The position numbers were made by a program, and so were the translations under genes. This document shows positions 27,356 to 36,411 of a stretch of 64,000 bases of DNA, one piece after another. The notes beneath the pieces are model-generated. The model worked only from the letters and a program-made list of their open reading frames with translations, made no database searches and was not told the DNA's origin. Position 1 is the stretch's first letter. Each line of letters begins with the position of its first letter. This DNA comes from an uncultured Paracoccaceae bacterium (GTDB taxonomy: Bacteria; Pseudomonadota; Alphaproteobacteria; Rhodobacterales; Rhodobacteraceae): NCBI GenBank assembly GCA_947495295.1, contig CANLYJ010000005.1:1-64000 (forward strand), written 5' to 3'.

Positions 27356-27431
27356 TGGTGAGCCGTGATGGGTTCGAACCATCGACCTACTGATTAAAAG
27401 TCAGTTGCTCTACCAACTGAGCTAACGGCCC
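27356..27431 (-). tRNA. tRNA-Lys (anticodon TTT)
   Basis: A 76-nt tRNA including an encoded CCA end. The acceptor stem GGGCCGT pairs with ACGGCTC (one G-U pair). The D-arm AGCTCAGTTGGTAGAGC, the anticodon loop CTTTTAA within the stem CTGA/TCAG, and the T-arm GGTTCGAACC are canonical. It reads codons AAA and AAG. Decayed mobile-element sequence begins about ten bases past its 3' end. Confidence 0.96.
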
Positions 27432-27518
27432 ACAACATCGCGTACTTAGAAAGCGGTTGCGCTCTGGTCAACCCCTCAAATGCTGTAGCCGCTGGATAAG
27501 TCGTTTCCCATTGTTTAT

Positions 27519-28343
27519 ATGCCCGCCATGACTAATCGTGAACCGCCATATCTGCCTTTCATGAAGATGCATGGGCTTGGCAACGACTTCGTTGTCGTTG
27601 ATGAACGTAGAATCGCACCCGGCGTTGACCGGGCGGTGGCGATTGCGATGGCGGACAGGCATCTTGGTGTCGGGTTTGACCAACTGGCGACCATCTCGAC
27701 CACGCCAGAAGCAGATATTAGCCTGACATTCTGGAATAGTGACGGGTCAGTTTCAGCTGCCTGCGGCAATGCAACCCGCTGTATCGCACGCTATATTATG
27801 GACGAAACGGGCCAGGAAACGCTGCGGATCAAGACCGATCGCGGCCTGTTATGGGCCAAGGATGCCGGCCAGGGCATGACATCGGTCAATATGGGGCAGC
27901 CGCAATCGACTTGGGACGCCATCCCGCTTTCGACCGAAATGGATACGTTGGAACTGCCCATTGAGGGTCGGCCAACGGCAACCGGCATGGGGAACCCACA
28001 TTGCACGTTCTTTGTTGATGATGCGGAAGCCATTGACCTGGAAGCGCGCGGTGCAGCGATGGAACACCATCCGTTTTTTCCCCAACGGACCAATGTTCAG
28101 TTTGCCAGCCTGACCGGACCAGATCAATTGCGCATGCGTGTCTGGGAAAGGGGCGTTGGCGTGACCCTTGCGTCCGGATCATCGTCATGCGCGACAGCCG
28201 TCGCTGCCGCCCGTCGTGGCCTTACAGGTCGTGACGTCGCAATAAAGCTGGATGGCGGTGACCTGCAGATCAGCTGGCGTGATGACGGGGTGTGGATGAC
28301 CGGGCCGACAGCCCATGTCTTTGACGGAAAATGGTATCTGTGA
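27519..28343 (+). CDS. dapF: Diaminopimelate epimerase
   Basis: A 274-residue cofactor-free epimerase that converts LL- to meso-diaminopimelate for lysine and peptidoglycan synthesis. Both catalytic cysteines are present: C82 in AACGNATRC and a second near residue 223 in [19 protein letters not shown] marks the N-terminus. The start may be ATG 27519 or 27528; neither has a good ribosome site. The stop overlaps the mtaB ATG by one base (TGATG). Confidence 0.96.
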   Translation: MPAMTNREPPYLPFMKMHGLGNDFVVVDERRIAPGVDRAVAIAMADRHLGVGFDQLATISTTPEADISLTFWNSDGSVSAACGNATRCIARYIMDETGQETLRIKTDRGLLWAKDAGQGMTSVNMGQPQSTWDAIPLSTEMDTLELPIEGRPTATGMGNPHCTFFVDDAEAIDLEARGAAMEHHPFFPQRTNVQFASLTGPDQLRMRVWERGVGVTLASGSSSCATAVAAARRGLTGRDVAIKLDGGDLQISWRDDGVWMTGPTAHVFDGKWYL

Positions 28344-29602
28344 TGGACCGGGAAACCCTGATATTCTCAAACCATGGCTGCAGGCTGAACGCCTATGAGA
28401 CCGAGGCGATGAAGGAACTTGCGCATGCGGCAGGTGTCTCTGATGCGGTTGTCATCAACACTTGTGCCGTCACTGCAGAGGCCGTGCGCAAAGCCAGGCA
28501 GGATATCCGCAAGCTCCGCCGCGACAACCCACAAGCAAAACTGATCGTCACTGGCTGTGCCGCACAGACAGAACCCGACACATTTGCACATATGGATGAG
28601 GTTGATGTCGTCATCGGCAATACCGAAAAGATGGACCCTGCGACTTGGGCAGGCCTTGCGCCCAACCTGATCGGCCAGACTGAACCTGTGCAGGTCGATG
28701 ATATCATGTCCGTCACCGAAACTGCCGGACATTTGATTGATGGGTTTGGCACGCGCAGCCGCGCCTATGTTCAGGTGCAAAATGGCTGTGATCACCGCTG
28801 TACATTCTGCATCATCCCCTTTGGCCGTGGTAATTCGCGATCGGTCCCGGCGGGTGTTGTGGTGGATCAGATCAAGCGGCTTGTCGATACCGGCTATAAT
28901 GAGGTTGTCCTGACCGGTGTCGATCTGACAAGCTGGGGCGCAGATTTGCCAGCGACGCCTAAGCTCGGCGATCTCGTGATGCGCATCCTGAAATTAGTGC
29001 CGGATTTGCCGCGCCTGCGGATCAGTTCCATCGATAGTATCGAGGTGGATGAAAACCTGATGCAGGCCATCGCAACAGAAGCCCGGCTGATGCCACATCT
29101 TCATCTGTCGCTCCAACATGGCGATGACATGATCCTAAAGCGCATGAAGCGCCGCCATTTGCGCGATGATGCCGTCCGTTTCTGTCAGGATGCCCGCGCC
29201 CTGCGCCCCGATATGACCTTTGGTGCCGATATCATTGCTGGTTTCCCAACAGAGACGGAAGCGATGTTCACGAATTCCCTGAAACTGGTGACGGAATGTG
29301 ATCTGACATGGCTGCATGTCTTTCCATATTCGCCTCGCCCCGGCACACCAGCAGCCCGGATGCCGCAGGTGAACGGCAAACGGATCAAGGAACGTGCCGC
29401 CGCCTTGCGCGCCGCAGGCGATGCGCAGGTGAGCGTGCATCTTCAGGCCCAGATTGGGGTGACCCATAAAATCCTGATGGAAAGTCCCCGCATGGGACGC
29501 ACAGAACAGTTTGCCGAGGTGCAATTCAGAAGCGATCAACCCGAAAGCCAGATCGTCCATGCGCCGCTGACAGGTGTGATGGACGGCAAACTGGTCGCCT
29601 GA
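28343..29602 (+). CDS. mtaB: tRNA (t6A37) methylthiotransferase MtaB
   Basis: A 419-residue radical-SAM methylthiotransferase that adds a methylthio group to t6A at position 37 of tRNAs. The N-terminal UPF0004 domain has three cluster cysteines (NHGCRLN, INTCAV, VTGCAAQ). The radical-SAM cluster cysteines are in CDHRCTFC near residue 150. A short TRAM-like C-terminal segment follows. It is coupled to dapF (TGATG). The target t6A is itself made with TsaE, encoded at 45.7 kb. Confidence 0.93.
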   Translation: MDRETLIFSNHGCRLNAYETEAMKELAHAAGVSDAVVINTCAVTAEAVRKARQDIRKLRRDNPQAKLIVTGCAAQTEPDTFAHMDEVDVVIGNTEKMDPATWAGLAPNLIGQTEPVQVDDIMSVTETAGHLIDGFGTRSRAYVQVQNGCDHRCTFCIIPFGRGNSRSVPAGVVVDQIKRLVDTGYNEVVLTGVDLTSWGADLPATPKLGDLVMRILKLVPDLPRLRISSIDSIEVDENLMQAIATEARLMPHLHLSLQHGDDMILKRMKRRHLRDDAVRFCQDARALRPDMTFGADIIAGFPTETEAMFTNSLKLVTECDLTWLHVFPYSPRPGTPAARMPQVNGKRIKERAAALRAAGDAQVSVHLQAQIGVTHKILMESPRMGRTEQFAEVQFRSDQPESQIVHAPLTGVMDGKLVA

Positions 29603-29605
29603 CGA

Positions 29606-30238
29606 ATGTCCACCCTACCGATCCTCTGGTCGTTCCGGCGCTGCCCCTATGCCATGCGTGCCCGGCTGGCGATCCGGTCCAGCGGCGTACCGGTGATCTT
29701 GCGGGAAATCTTGCTACGCGACAAACCTGATGCATTCCTTGCCACGTCACCAAAAGGCACAGTGCCGGTCGTCGACACAGGCAATAGCGTCATCGAGGAA
29801 AGCCGTGACATTATGATTTGGGCGTTGACGCAAAACGATCCCGAGAAGTGGTTGGACATGCCCCCGGCTGGGCATGGATTGATCAATCACTGCGACGGGC
29901 CGTTCAAACAGGCGTTGGATCATACAAAATACGCCGTCCGGTATCCAGACATCGACATCGCGGTCGAACGGGCCAAGGCATTGGCCTTTCTGACAGAGCT
30001 GGAGTCCCGTTTAAACCAAACCGGGTTTCTCATGGGGCACCGCTGCACATTGGCTGATATGGCGATCCTGCCCTTTGTCAGGCAGTTTGCGAATACGGAT
30101 CGCGAATGGTTCGACATACAAGGTCTGACCGCTGTGACGAAATGGCTGGACGATTTTCTGAGATCGGCAGAGTTCAAAGCGATCATGACCAAATACGTGC
30201 CTTGGCAAGATGGGCAGGATGCGGTGCCATTTCCTTAG
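29606..30238 (+). CDS. Glutathione S-transferase, CPYA-type
   Basis: A 210-residue GST-fold protein starting three bases after mtaB. The N-terminal thioredoxin domain carries a glutaredoxin-like active site (RRCPYAMRAR, residues 11-20), unlike the first GST of the window. SPKGTVPVV supplies the cis-proline, and IEESRDIMIWAL is the end of the thioredoxin domain. A C-terminal helical domain follows. The CPYA motif suggests thiol-disulfide or reductase chemistry rather than classic conjugation. The substrate is unknown. Confidence 0.85.
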   Translation: MSTLPILWSFRRCPYAMRARLAIRSSGVPVILREILLRDKPDAFLATSPKGTVPVVDTGNSVIEESRDIMIWALTQNDPEKWLDMPPAGHGLINHCDGPFKQALDHTKYAVRYPDIDIAVERAKALAFLTELESRLNQTGFLMGHRCTLADMAILPFVRQFANTDREWFDIQGLTAVTKWLDDFLRSAEFKAIMTKYVPWQDGQDAVPFP

Positions 30239-30249
30239 ATGAAGGCGGC

Positions 30250-31023
30250 TCAGCCGATCCGGTCGCTTTCCGACGGCACCGGTTCGGCCTTGATCCGCAC
30301 TGTTTGCGTCAAAAACTGGCTGACAACGCGCTGACATCGCGCAAGGTCGCCATCCGGCATCAGGCTGATCAAAACCCACGCCCCGCTACGTAGCGCGATT
30401 CGACGCCAGTGGTGTAGAACGAGAAGCCGCCGCGCCGCGGCGTCCAGAGGTAAGCGGGTCGGTCTTGCGAGGCTATCCGCTTCGACCGCATCAGCAAGCT
30501 TCGCTGCCAAAGCGATAAAACCCTGCGGCAGAAGCCGCGCTTGCAGCCAATTGGGCACATCATGACCAATCAGTGGCAATACCATCGCATCAAGCTGATC
30601 GGACGGCACATCTGCGGGGGCCAGAGCAATATCTTTGCTGATGACAACATAGGGTTGCCCGATCTTGGCATCCCCATCTGTCAGAATACAGCGCCATTCA
30701 CCCTCAAACCGCGCGCCTTCACGGTACACATCGGCATAGGCGGCATGGGTTTCGTGGACCCCGCGCTTTGATAGTCGGTATATGGCCTCGCGGCCATGTC
30801 TGTGCGACGTGATCCAGTCTTCCTTTTTCAGACGATGCATTGCCACACGGGTCGCTTCGGGCTTGATCCCGATACGACCCAGAAGGGCGCGGATTTGGGT
30901 ACCGGTCAGCGTTTCACCACCCAAATCGCCAAATAGCGTGACAATCAGCGACCATGTCTTGATCGGTGCAAGTTCCGTAAGTTCAGAAATGAGCGCATCA
31001 GATGTCTTCAAGGCTTTGGCCAA
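30250..31023 (-). CDS. paaX: PaaX family transcriptional regulator
   Basis: A 257-residue GntR-like repressor. The N-terminal winged helix includes the recognition region GIKPEATRVAMHRLKKEDW. A central PaaX domain follows, and the C-terminal segment contains LPLDAAARRLLVLHHWRRI. PaaX proteins release DNA on binding phenylacetyl-CoA. It lies downstream of paaZ on the same strand (66-base gap), within the phenylacetate cluster. It is convergent with the GST gene. Confidence 0.88.
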   Translation of the reverse strand: MAKALKTSDALISELTELAPIKTWSLIVTLFGDLGGETLTGTQIRALLGRIGIKPEATRVAMHRLKKEDWITSHRHGREAIYRLSKRGVHETHAAYADVYREGARFEGEWRCILTDGDAKIGQPYVVISKDIALAPADVPSDQLDAMVLPLIGHDVPNWLQARLLPQGFIALAAKLADAVEADSLARPTRLPLDAAARRLLVLHHWRRIALRSGAWVLISLMPDGDLARCQRVVSQFLTQTVRIKAEPVPSESDRIG

Positions 31024-31089
31024 TGTCGTTTCGCCGTTTGTTAGACCGGAACATTAGACGTCAAGCATGGAAAAGCCCACATTATCGGT

Positions 31090-33135
31090 TCAGCCTATGG
31101 GGACCTCATAGGCATTCATCGTCAACAGCTCATATTCGGCGACCATATCGTCCGCCTGATTGGTCAGGGTGACGTGCCACCTAACCTCTCCATATTCCGC
31201 ATTGCGCGGTGTTTTCTGCTTCACCGTCAGCCGGACCTTGATACTGTCGCCGGCGACAATCGGTTTCATAAACCGCAGATGATCAAGGCCGGTATTCGCA
31301 AGCACCGGCCCTTCATCAGGCTGCACAAATAGCCCCGCCGCAAAGCTTAGCAGCAGATAGCCATGCGCCACCCGTCCGGGAAAGAACGGATTTCGTTTGG
31401 CTGCGGCATCATCCATATGGGCATAGAACGTATCGCCGGTGAAATGCGCGAATTGTTCGATATCCTCCAATGCGACTTCACGCGGCCGGGTATGCAGCGT
31501 TTCACCCAGTTGCAGGTCATGAAAACTGCGCGTGAAAGGGTGGTCATCGTTGGAAACCTCACGGGAACCGGGAACCCACTTGCCGCAAACTGCCGTCAAA
31601 ACGTCAGGGCTGCCCTGGATCGCCGTGCGCTGCATATAATGCATCACGCCGCGCACACCGCCCATTTCTTCACCGCCACCCGCCCGACCGGGGCCACCAT
31701 GCACCATATGTGGCAAGGGCGCGCCATGCCCTGTGGCTTCCTGCATGCTGTCACGATTGTTGAAATAAAGCCGCCCGTGATACGCACCAGCGCCCAGCGC
31801 AACCTGCCGTGCCACATCGCTATCACGGGTAATCACTGACGCCACCAGACTGCCCTGGCCGCGATTGGCAAGATCGATCGCGTGCTCGAGATCACGATAG
31901 GGCATGATGGTGGAAACGGGGCCAAAAGCCTCAACCGCATGAATATGGGTTGCCGCGTCAGGATCGGCGCAGTGATACAGCATAGGGGGCAGGAATGCGC
32001 CTGCCCCGGCACTTGCGCCAAGTACATCAAATCGATCCGGGTCGCCAAAAACACGTTCGGCCTCATGCCCAATCAACGTCGCCTTGTTTAGCACATCCTG
32101 CTTTTGATCCGCTGACACTAACGCACCCATCCGGGTTTCAGGAACTGCTGGATCACCAATCACCGTTTCGGCAAGCCGTGCGCCCAGCGCATCAATCAAC
32201 GCCGCGACTTGACCATCTGGCGCAATGATGCGGCGAATGGCCGTGCATTTCTGGCCCGCCTTCACGGTAATCTCGCACGCCGCCTCTTTCACAAACAGAT
32301 CGAATTCGGGTGTTCCTTGTTCCGCATCAGGGCCAAGGATCGATGCATTCAAGCTATCCTGTTCCGCGACAAAGCGAATGGCGTTCTTCTGGATATGCGG
32401 GGCTGACCGCAGTTTGAACGCGGTACCCGCAGAGCCCGTAAAACTGATGACATCCTGATGTGTCAGCTTGTCCAACATGCGGCCCAGACCACCTGAAACC
32501 AACTGCAACGCACCTGCAGGCAGGATGCCACTGTCCAGCATGATCTTCACTGCATGCGCAGTCACATAACAGCTGACCGTTGCCGGTTTCACAATCGCGG
32601 GGACACCAGCCAAAAGGGTCGGGGCCAGCTTTTCCAGCATCCCCCAGACCGGGAAATTGAACGCATTGATATGCACCGCAACGCCTTGCAAAGACGTACA
32701 GATGTGCTGGCCGAGAAAGGTGCCGTTGCGCGACAACTGCTCAACCTCGCCATCCAGATAAATATGGGCATCCGGCATCTCGCGGCGGCCTTTGGAGGCA
32801 AAAACAAGCATCGTGCCGATACCGCCATCGATATCAATCAAATGGTCCTGCTGCGTGGCGCCTGTCGCAAAGGAAATATCGTATAGCTGCTGCTTATGTT
32901 GACCAAGGTGAAGTGCAAGCGCCTTCAACATCTTGGCCCGTTCATGAAAGGTCATCGCCCGTAGGGCCGGTCCACCGACACCGCGCGCGTAATCGAGCAT
33001 CGCATCAACATCCAAACCGTTATTTCCGGCACGGGCGATAACCTCACCCGTCACAGCCGACCGGATCTTGCGGGCGGAACCATCAGTACCGATCCATTGG
33101 CCAGCAACAAAGCTTTGGACATCCTGAACGATCAT
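31090..33135 (-). CDS. paaZ: Oxepin-CoA hydrolase/3-oxo-5,6-dehydrosuberyl-CoA semialdehyde dehydrogenase PaaZ
   Basis: A 681-residue fusion enzyme, the same length as E. coli PaaZ. The N-terminal aldehyde dehydrogenase domain (to about residue 530) has the catalytic cysteine in GQKCTAIRR and the glutamate in FVAEQDS. The C-terminal MaoC-like hydratase domain has [14 protein letters not shown] and PGRVAHGY with the Asp/His pair. It opens the oxepin ring and oxidises the aldehyde formed. I chose the ATG at 33135 over an upstream frame that would cover the promoter. It is divergent from paaG. Confidence 0.96.
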   Translation of the reverse strand: MIVQDVQSFVAGQWIGTDGSARKIRSAVTGEVIARAGNNGLDVDAMLDYARGVGGPALRAMTFHERAKMLKALALHLGQHKQQLYDISFATGATQQDHLIDIDGGIGTMLVFASKGRREMPDAHIYLDGEVEQLSRNGTFLGQHICTSLQGVAVHINAFNFPVWGMLEKLAPTLLAGVPAIVKPATVSCYVTAHAVKIMLDSGILPAGALQLVSGGLGRMLDKLTHQDVISFTGSAGTAFKLRSAPHIQKNAIRFVAEQDSLNASILGPDAEQGTPEFDLFVKEAACEITVKAGQKCTAIRRIIAPDGQVAALIDALGARLAETVIGDPAVPETRMGALVSADQKQDVLNKATLIGHEAERVFGDPDRFDVLGASAGAGAFLPPMLYHCADPDAATHIHAVEAFGPVSTIMPYRDLEHAIDLANRGQGSLVASVITRDSDVARQVALGAGAYHGRLYFNNRDSMQEATGHGAPLPHMVHGGPGRAGGGEEMGGVRGVMHYMQRTAIQGSPDVLTAVCGKWVPGSREVSNDDHPFTRSFHDLQLGETLHTRPREVALEDIEQFAHFTGDTFYAHMDDAAAKRNPFFPGRVAHGYLLLSFAAGLFVQPDEGPVLANTGLDHLRFMKPIVAGDSIKVRLTVKQKTPRNAEYGEVRWHVTLTNQADDMVAEYELLTMNAYEVPIG

Positions 33136-33187
33136 CGCATCACCCCCCGCCGCAAATGTGCCTGGCACGGTTAGCGGACTAATATTG

Positions 33188-33201
33188 ACCAACCGGTCGG
33201 T
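33188..33201. promoter_or_regulatory. Palindromic operator candidate between paaZ and paaG
   Basis: The 14-base sequence ACCAACCGGTCGGT is an inverted repeat with one mismatched pair (ACCnACCGGTnGGT). It sits in the 117-base divergent promoter region. This style of palindrome suits a TetR-family repressor, and a TetR gene is encoded at the end of the plus-strand operon. Confidence 0.55.
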
Positions 33202-33252
33202 TTATGTAAGGACGGGTAAGCTTTCACCGATCAGAAAGCAAGGGAGAGTTCA

Positions 33253-34038
33253 GTGTCAGAGACCGTTCTACAAACCGACCACGGCAACTGGGCCGAGGTG
33301 ACGCTGAACCGGCCTGACAAACTGAACAGTTTCAACGAAGCCATGCATGTTGCCCTGCGCAAAGCTATCGAAACGGCGATCAATAACAACAAACGCGCGC
33401 TTCTGCTGACCGGTGCTGGGCGCGGCTTTTGCGCGGGCCAAGACCTTGGCAATCGCGATCCGGCCAAGATGGACGGCCCACCAGACCTCGGCCAAACGCT
33501 GGACACCTATTACAACCCTCTTGTAAGGCTGATCCGTGATGCCGACATACCCGTGATCTGTGCAGTTAACGGTGTTGCTGCCGGGGCCGGGGCCAATCTG
33601 GCCATCGCCTGTGATATCGTCATCGCGGCCGACACGGCAAAATTCATCCAGTCATTTGCACATGTGGGCCTTGTTCCCGACGCAGGGGGCACCTGGAGCC
33701 TAACGCATCTTCTTGGGCCGGCACGTGCCAAGGCCCTCGCGATGACCGGTATGCCGCTCACCGCCACTCAGGCCGCCGAATGGGGCCTGATCTGGCAAGC
33801 CGTGCCCGCAGAGGACCTAATGCCAACTGCACAGGCGCTTGCGGCAAAGCTTGCTGACGGGCCAACAAAGGGATTTGCATATACCAAGAAGGCGATCCAC
33901 GCCGCAGAAGTGAACACGTTCGACGCCCAGCTTGATCTTGAGGCGCGATATCAAAAAACCTGCGGTGCATCTGCAGACTACGCCGAAGGCGTCGCCGCAT
34001 TCCTGCAAAAACGCAAACCACAGTTCAAAGGGGTATGA
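33253..34038 (+). CDS. paaG: 1,2-epoxyphenylacetyl-CoA isomerase PaaG
   Basis: A 261-residue crotonase-fold enzyme that turns the ring epoxide of phenylacetyl-CoA into the oxepin. Segments LLLTGAGRGFCAGQDL (oxyanion hole and substrate loop) and FVHVGLVPDAGGTW-like FAHVGLVPDAGGTWSL contain the conserved Asp used by PaaG. It begins with GTG and has GGGAGAG four bases upstream. It overlaps paaI by four bases (ATGA). It is the only crotonase-type gene in the cluster, so it may not cover the PaaF step. Confidence 0.9.
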   Translation: MSETVLQTDHGNWAEVTLNRPDKLNSFNEAMHVALRKAIETAINNNKRALLLTGAGRGFCAGQDLGNRDPAKMDGPPDLGQTLDTYYNPLVRLIRDADIPVICAVNGVAAGAGANLAIACDIVIAADTAKFIQSFAHVGLVPDAGGTWSLTHLLGPARAKALAMTGMPLTATQAAEWGLIWQAVPAEDLMPTAQALAAKLADGPTKGFAYTKKAIHAAEVNTFDAQLDLEARYQKTCGASADYAEGVAAFLQKRKPQFKGV

Positions 34039-34466
34039 CAATGATCCCAAAAGAACGGGCTGAAAAAGCTGCCAGCGCAATGTGGATGGGCGACCAAGCC
34101 AGCCAATCGTTGGGCATGTCGCTTGACCATATTGACGAAGGAACTGCCACCCTATCGCTGACAGTCAGCGAACATCATACAAACGGGCACGGCAACTGCC
34201 ATGGTGGGATCATCTTTGCGTTGGCTGACAGCGCCTTCGCCTTCGCCTGTAACAGCCGCAATCAGGCAACCGTCGCCCAGCATAACAGCATTACCTATGT
34301 CGCACCCGCGAAACAGGGTGATCAACTTACGGCGACAGCGACCGAGATTAGCCTGACCGGGCGCAGCGGCATCTACGATGTGCGCGTGACAAACGACCAA
34401 GGGGCCGTCGTCGCAGAGTTCCGTGGCCACTCGCGCACCATCCGCGGCACGCTTTTTGACGAATGA
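34035..34466 (+). CDS. paaI: Hydroxyphenylacetyl-CoA thioesterase PaaI
   Basis: A 143-residue hotdog-fold thioesterase. The motif GHGNCHGGIIFALADSAFA (residues 53-71) carries the conserved Asn, the His-Gly-Gly and the catalytic Asp of PaaI. It hydrolyses dead-end CoA esters formed in the pathway and so returns free CoA. It overlaps paaG upstream and is 18 bases before paaK. Confidence 0.92.
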   Translation: MTMIPKERAEKAASAMWMGDQASQSLGMSLDHIDEGTATLSLTVSEHHTNGHGNCHGGIIFALADSAFAFACNSRNQATVAQHNSITYVAPAKQGDQLTATATEISLTGRSGIYDVRVTNDQGAVVAEFRGHSRTIRGTLFDE

Positions 34467-34484
34467 CCAGACAAGAGAACAGGC

Positions 34485-35795
34485 ATGCATGATCTGACAC
34501 CAACCCGCGACAGCCTCGACCCGATTGAAATCGCATCGATTGATGAAATCCGCGCGTTGCAGCTCAAGCGGATAAAACGGTCCACCCGCCATGCCTATGA
34601 CAACGTGGCGATGTATCGACAGCGATGTGATAATGCGGGTGTACATCCTGACGATCTACAAAACCTCAGTGACCTGTCAAAATTCCCGTTCACCCACAAG
34701 GACGACCTCCGCGACAACTATCCTTTCGGCCTTTTCGCCGTGCCGCGCGAACAGATCATCCGCGTTCATGCATCCTCTGGCACGACAGGCAAGCCAACCG
34801 TCGTCGGGTACACCAAGGGCGATATCGACATGTGGGCAGACATGGTTGCCCGGTCGATGCGCGCCAGCGGCACCCGCCCGGGTGACATGGTACATATCGC
34901 CTATGGTTACGGGCTTTTTACCGGCGGCTTGGGGGCGCATTACGGCGCCGAACGGCTTGGCTGTTCGGTGATCCCCGTATCCGGCGGCATGACCGAACGA
35001 CAGGTCACCCTGATCGAGGATTTCAGACCAACAACCATCATGGTCACACCGTCCTACATGCTCAACATCCTTGAACAATACCACAAGGCCGGGATCGACC
35101 CGCGCGATAGCTCATTGCAGGTTGGAATTTTCGGGGCAGAGCCTTGGACAAACGCAATGCGCAAAGAAGTCGAAACCGCCTTTGATATGCATGCCGTGGA
35201 TATCTATGGGTTGTCCGAAATCCTAGGCCCCGGTGTGGCCAATGAATGCGTCGAAACCAAGGATGGGCTGCATATCTGGGAAGACCACTTCTACCCCGAA
35301 ATCATTGACCCAGAAACGGGCGAAACCCTCCCCGATGGGGAAATGGGCGAACTGGTGATCACCACACTCACCAAGGAAGGATTGCCCATGATCCGCTACC
35401 GCACACGCGATCTGACCCGGCTATTGCCCGGAACAGCACGATCAATGCGGCGGATGGAAAAGATCACCGGGCGATCTGACGACATGATTATTCTGCGCGG
35501 TGTGAATATCTTTCCCACCCAGATCGAAGAACAGGTGCTGTCGGTCCCGGAACTTGCACCATATTTCCAGATCGTCCTGACCCGCGACGGCCCAATGGAC
35601 GCGATGACCGTGCTTGTCGAAGCCGTTGAAAGTGCCGCAACCGATGCAGCAAGAGCAGCATCAACCGCCACGCTGACGCAAAAGATCAAAGACATCGTCG
35701 GCATTTCCGTCAATGTCACCGTTGACATCCCCGGCACCGTCGAACGCAGCCAGGGCAAAGCCCGGCGCGTTGTCGATAACCGCCCAAGGGATTAG
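34485..35795 (+). CDS. paaK: Phenylacetate–CoA ligase PaaK
   Basis: A 436-residue adenylate-forming ligase that activates phenylacetate with ATP and CoA, the first step of the pathway. The phosphate-binding loop SSGTTGKPTVVGYT is near residue 98. DIYGLSEILGPG is the adenine-binding motif, and the C-terminal lid contains GRSDDMIILRGVNIFPTQIE. The length is typical. It is the third gene of the plus-strand paaG operon; the tetR gene follows after four bases. Confidence 0.95.
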   Translation: MHDLTPTRDSLDPIEIASIDEIRALQLKRIKRSTRHAYDNVAMYRQRCDNAGVHPDDLQNLSDLSKFPFTHKDDLRDNYPFGLFAVPREQIIRVHASSGTTGKPTVVGYTKGDIDMWADMVARSMRASGTRPGDMVHIAYGYGLFTGGLGAHYGAERLGCSVIPVSGGMTERQVTLIEDFRPTTIMVTPSYMLNILEQYHKAGIDPRDSSLQVGIFGAEPWTNAMRKEVETAFDMHAVDIYGLSEILGPGVANECVETKDGLHIWEDHFYPEIIDPETGETLPDGEMGELVITTLTKEGLPMIRYRTRDLTRLLPGTARSMRRMEKITGRSDDMIILRGVNIFPTQIEEQVLSVPELAPYFQIVLTRDGPMDAMTVLVEAVESAATDAARAASTATLTQKIKDIVGISVNVTVDIPGTVERSQGKARRVVDNRPRD

Positions 35796-35799
35796 ACCT

Positions 35800-36411
35800 G
35801 TGGCGCGTACCATTGCCAAGGATCACGAAGACAAACGCCGTCATATCCTGACCATCGCGGCACAGGTCTTTGCCCGCGAAGGGATCGCACGCGCCTCCAT
35901 GAACGAGGTCGCAAAGGCCTGTGGCATCTCCAAGGCGAATATTTATCACTACTACGCCAGTAAGGATGACGTGGTCTTTGATATTCTTGATAGTTACCTG
36001 TCCGAACTGCGTGATCTGATCTGCAACCTTGACCGCAGCGCGATGACCCCGGCGGATCAGCTGCACCTGATCACCCGCGAATTCCTGCTGGCCTATGACG
36101 GGATGGATCATCAACACAAGATCCAGTCCGAAGGGTTGCCGCGGCTTTCCATGGACAAACAAGAAGTGTTGAAAGGCTACCAACGTGATCTGGTCAACCT
36201 CGTGGCAGACATCCTGCAAGACTGCGCGCCAGATATCCTTGCGACGGACAAGGCCAAATGTCGCGATATCACCATGTCTGTCTTTGGTATGCTCAACTGG
36301 TTCTACATGTGGCATCCCAAGGCGACCAGAACCGCGCGGATCAGCTATGCCGCTTCCATCGCAGACCTGACCTTGCATGGCGTCGCGGGTCAGTGCCCCG
36401 AAGCGTCATAA
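35800..36411 (+). CDS. TetR family transcriptional regulator (PaaR-like position)
   Basis: A 203-residue TetR repressor. The N-terminal helix-turn-helix is EGIARASMNEVAKACGISK followed by ANIYHYYASKDDV (residues 30-60). The C-terminal ligand domain is divergent as usual. I chose the GTG at 35800 because it directly follows the paaK stop and the helix-turn-helix then has a normal distance from the N-terminus. TetR-type regulators called PaaR control phenylacetate genes in betaproteobacteria. Its target here is inferred from location. Its 3' end overlaps paaE by 22 bases, tail to tail. Confidence 0.85.
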   Translation: MARTIAKDHEDKRRHILTIAAQVFAREGIARASMNEVAKACGISKANIYHYYASKDDVVFDILDSYLSELRDLICNLDRSAMTPADQLHLITREFLLAYDGMDHQHKIQSEGLPRLSMDKQEVLKGYQRDLVNLVADILQDCAPDILATDKAKCRDITMSVFGMLNWFYMWHPKATRTARISYAASIADLTLHGVAGQCPEAS

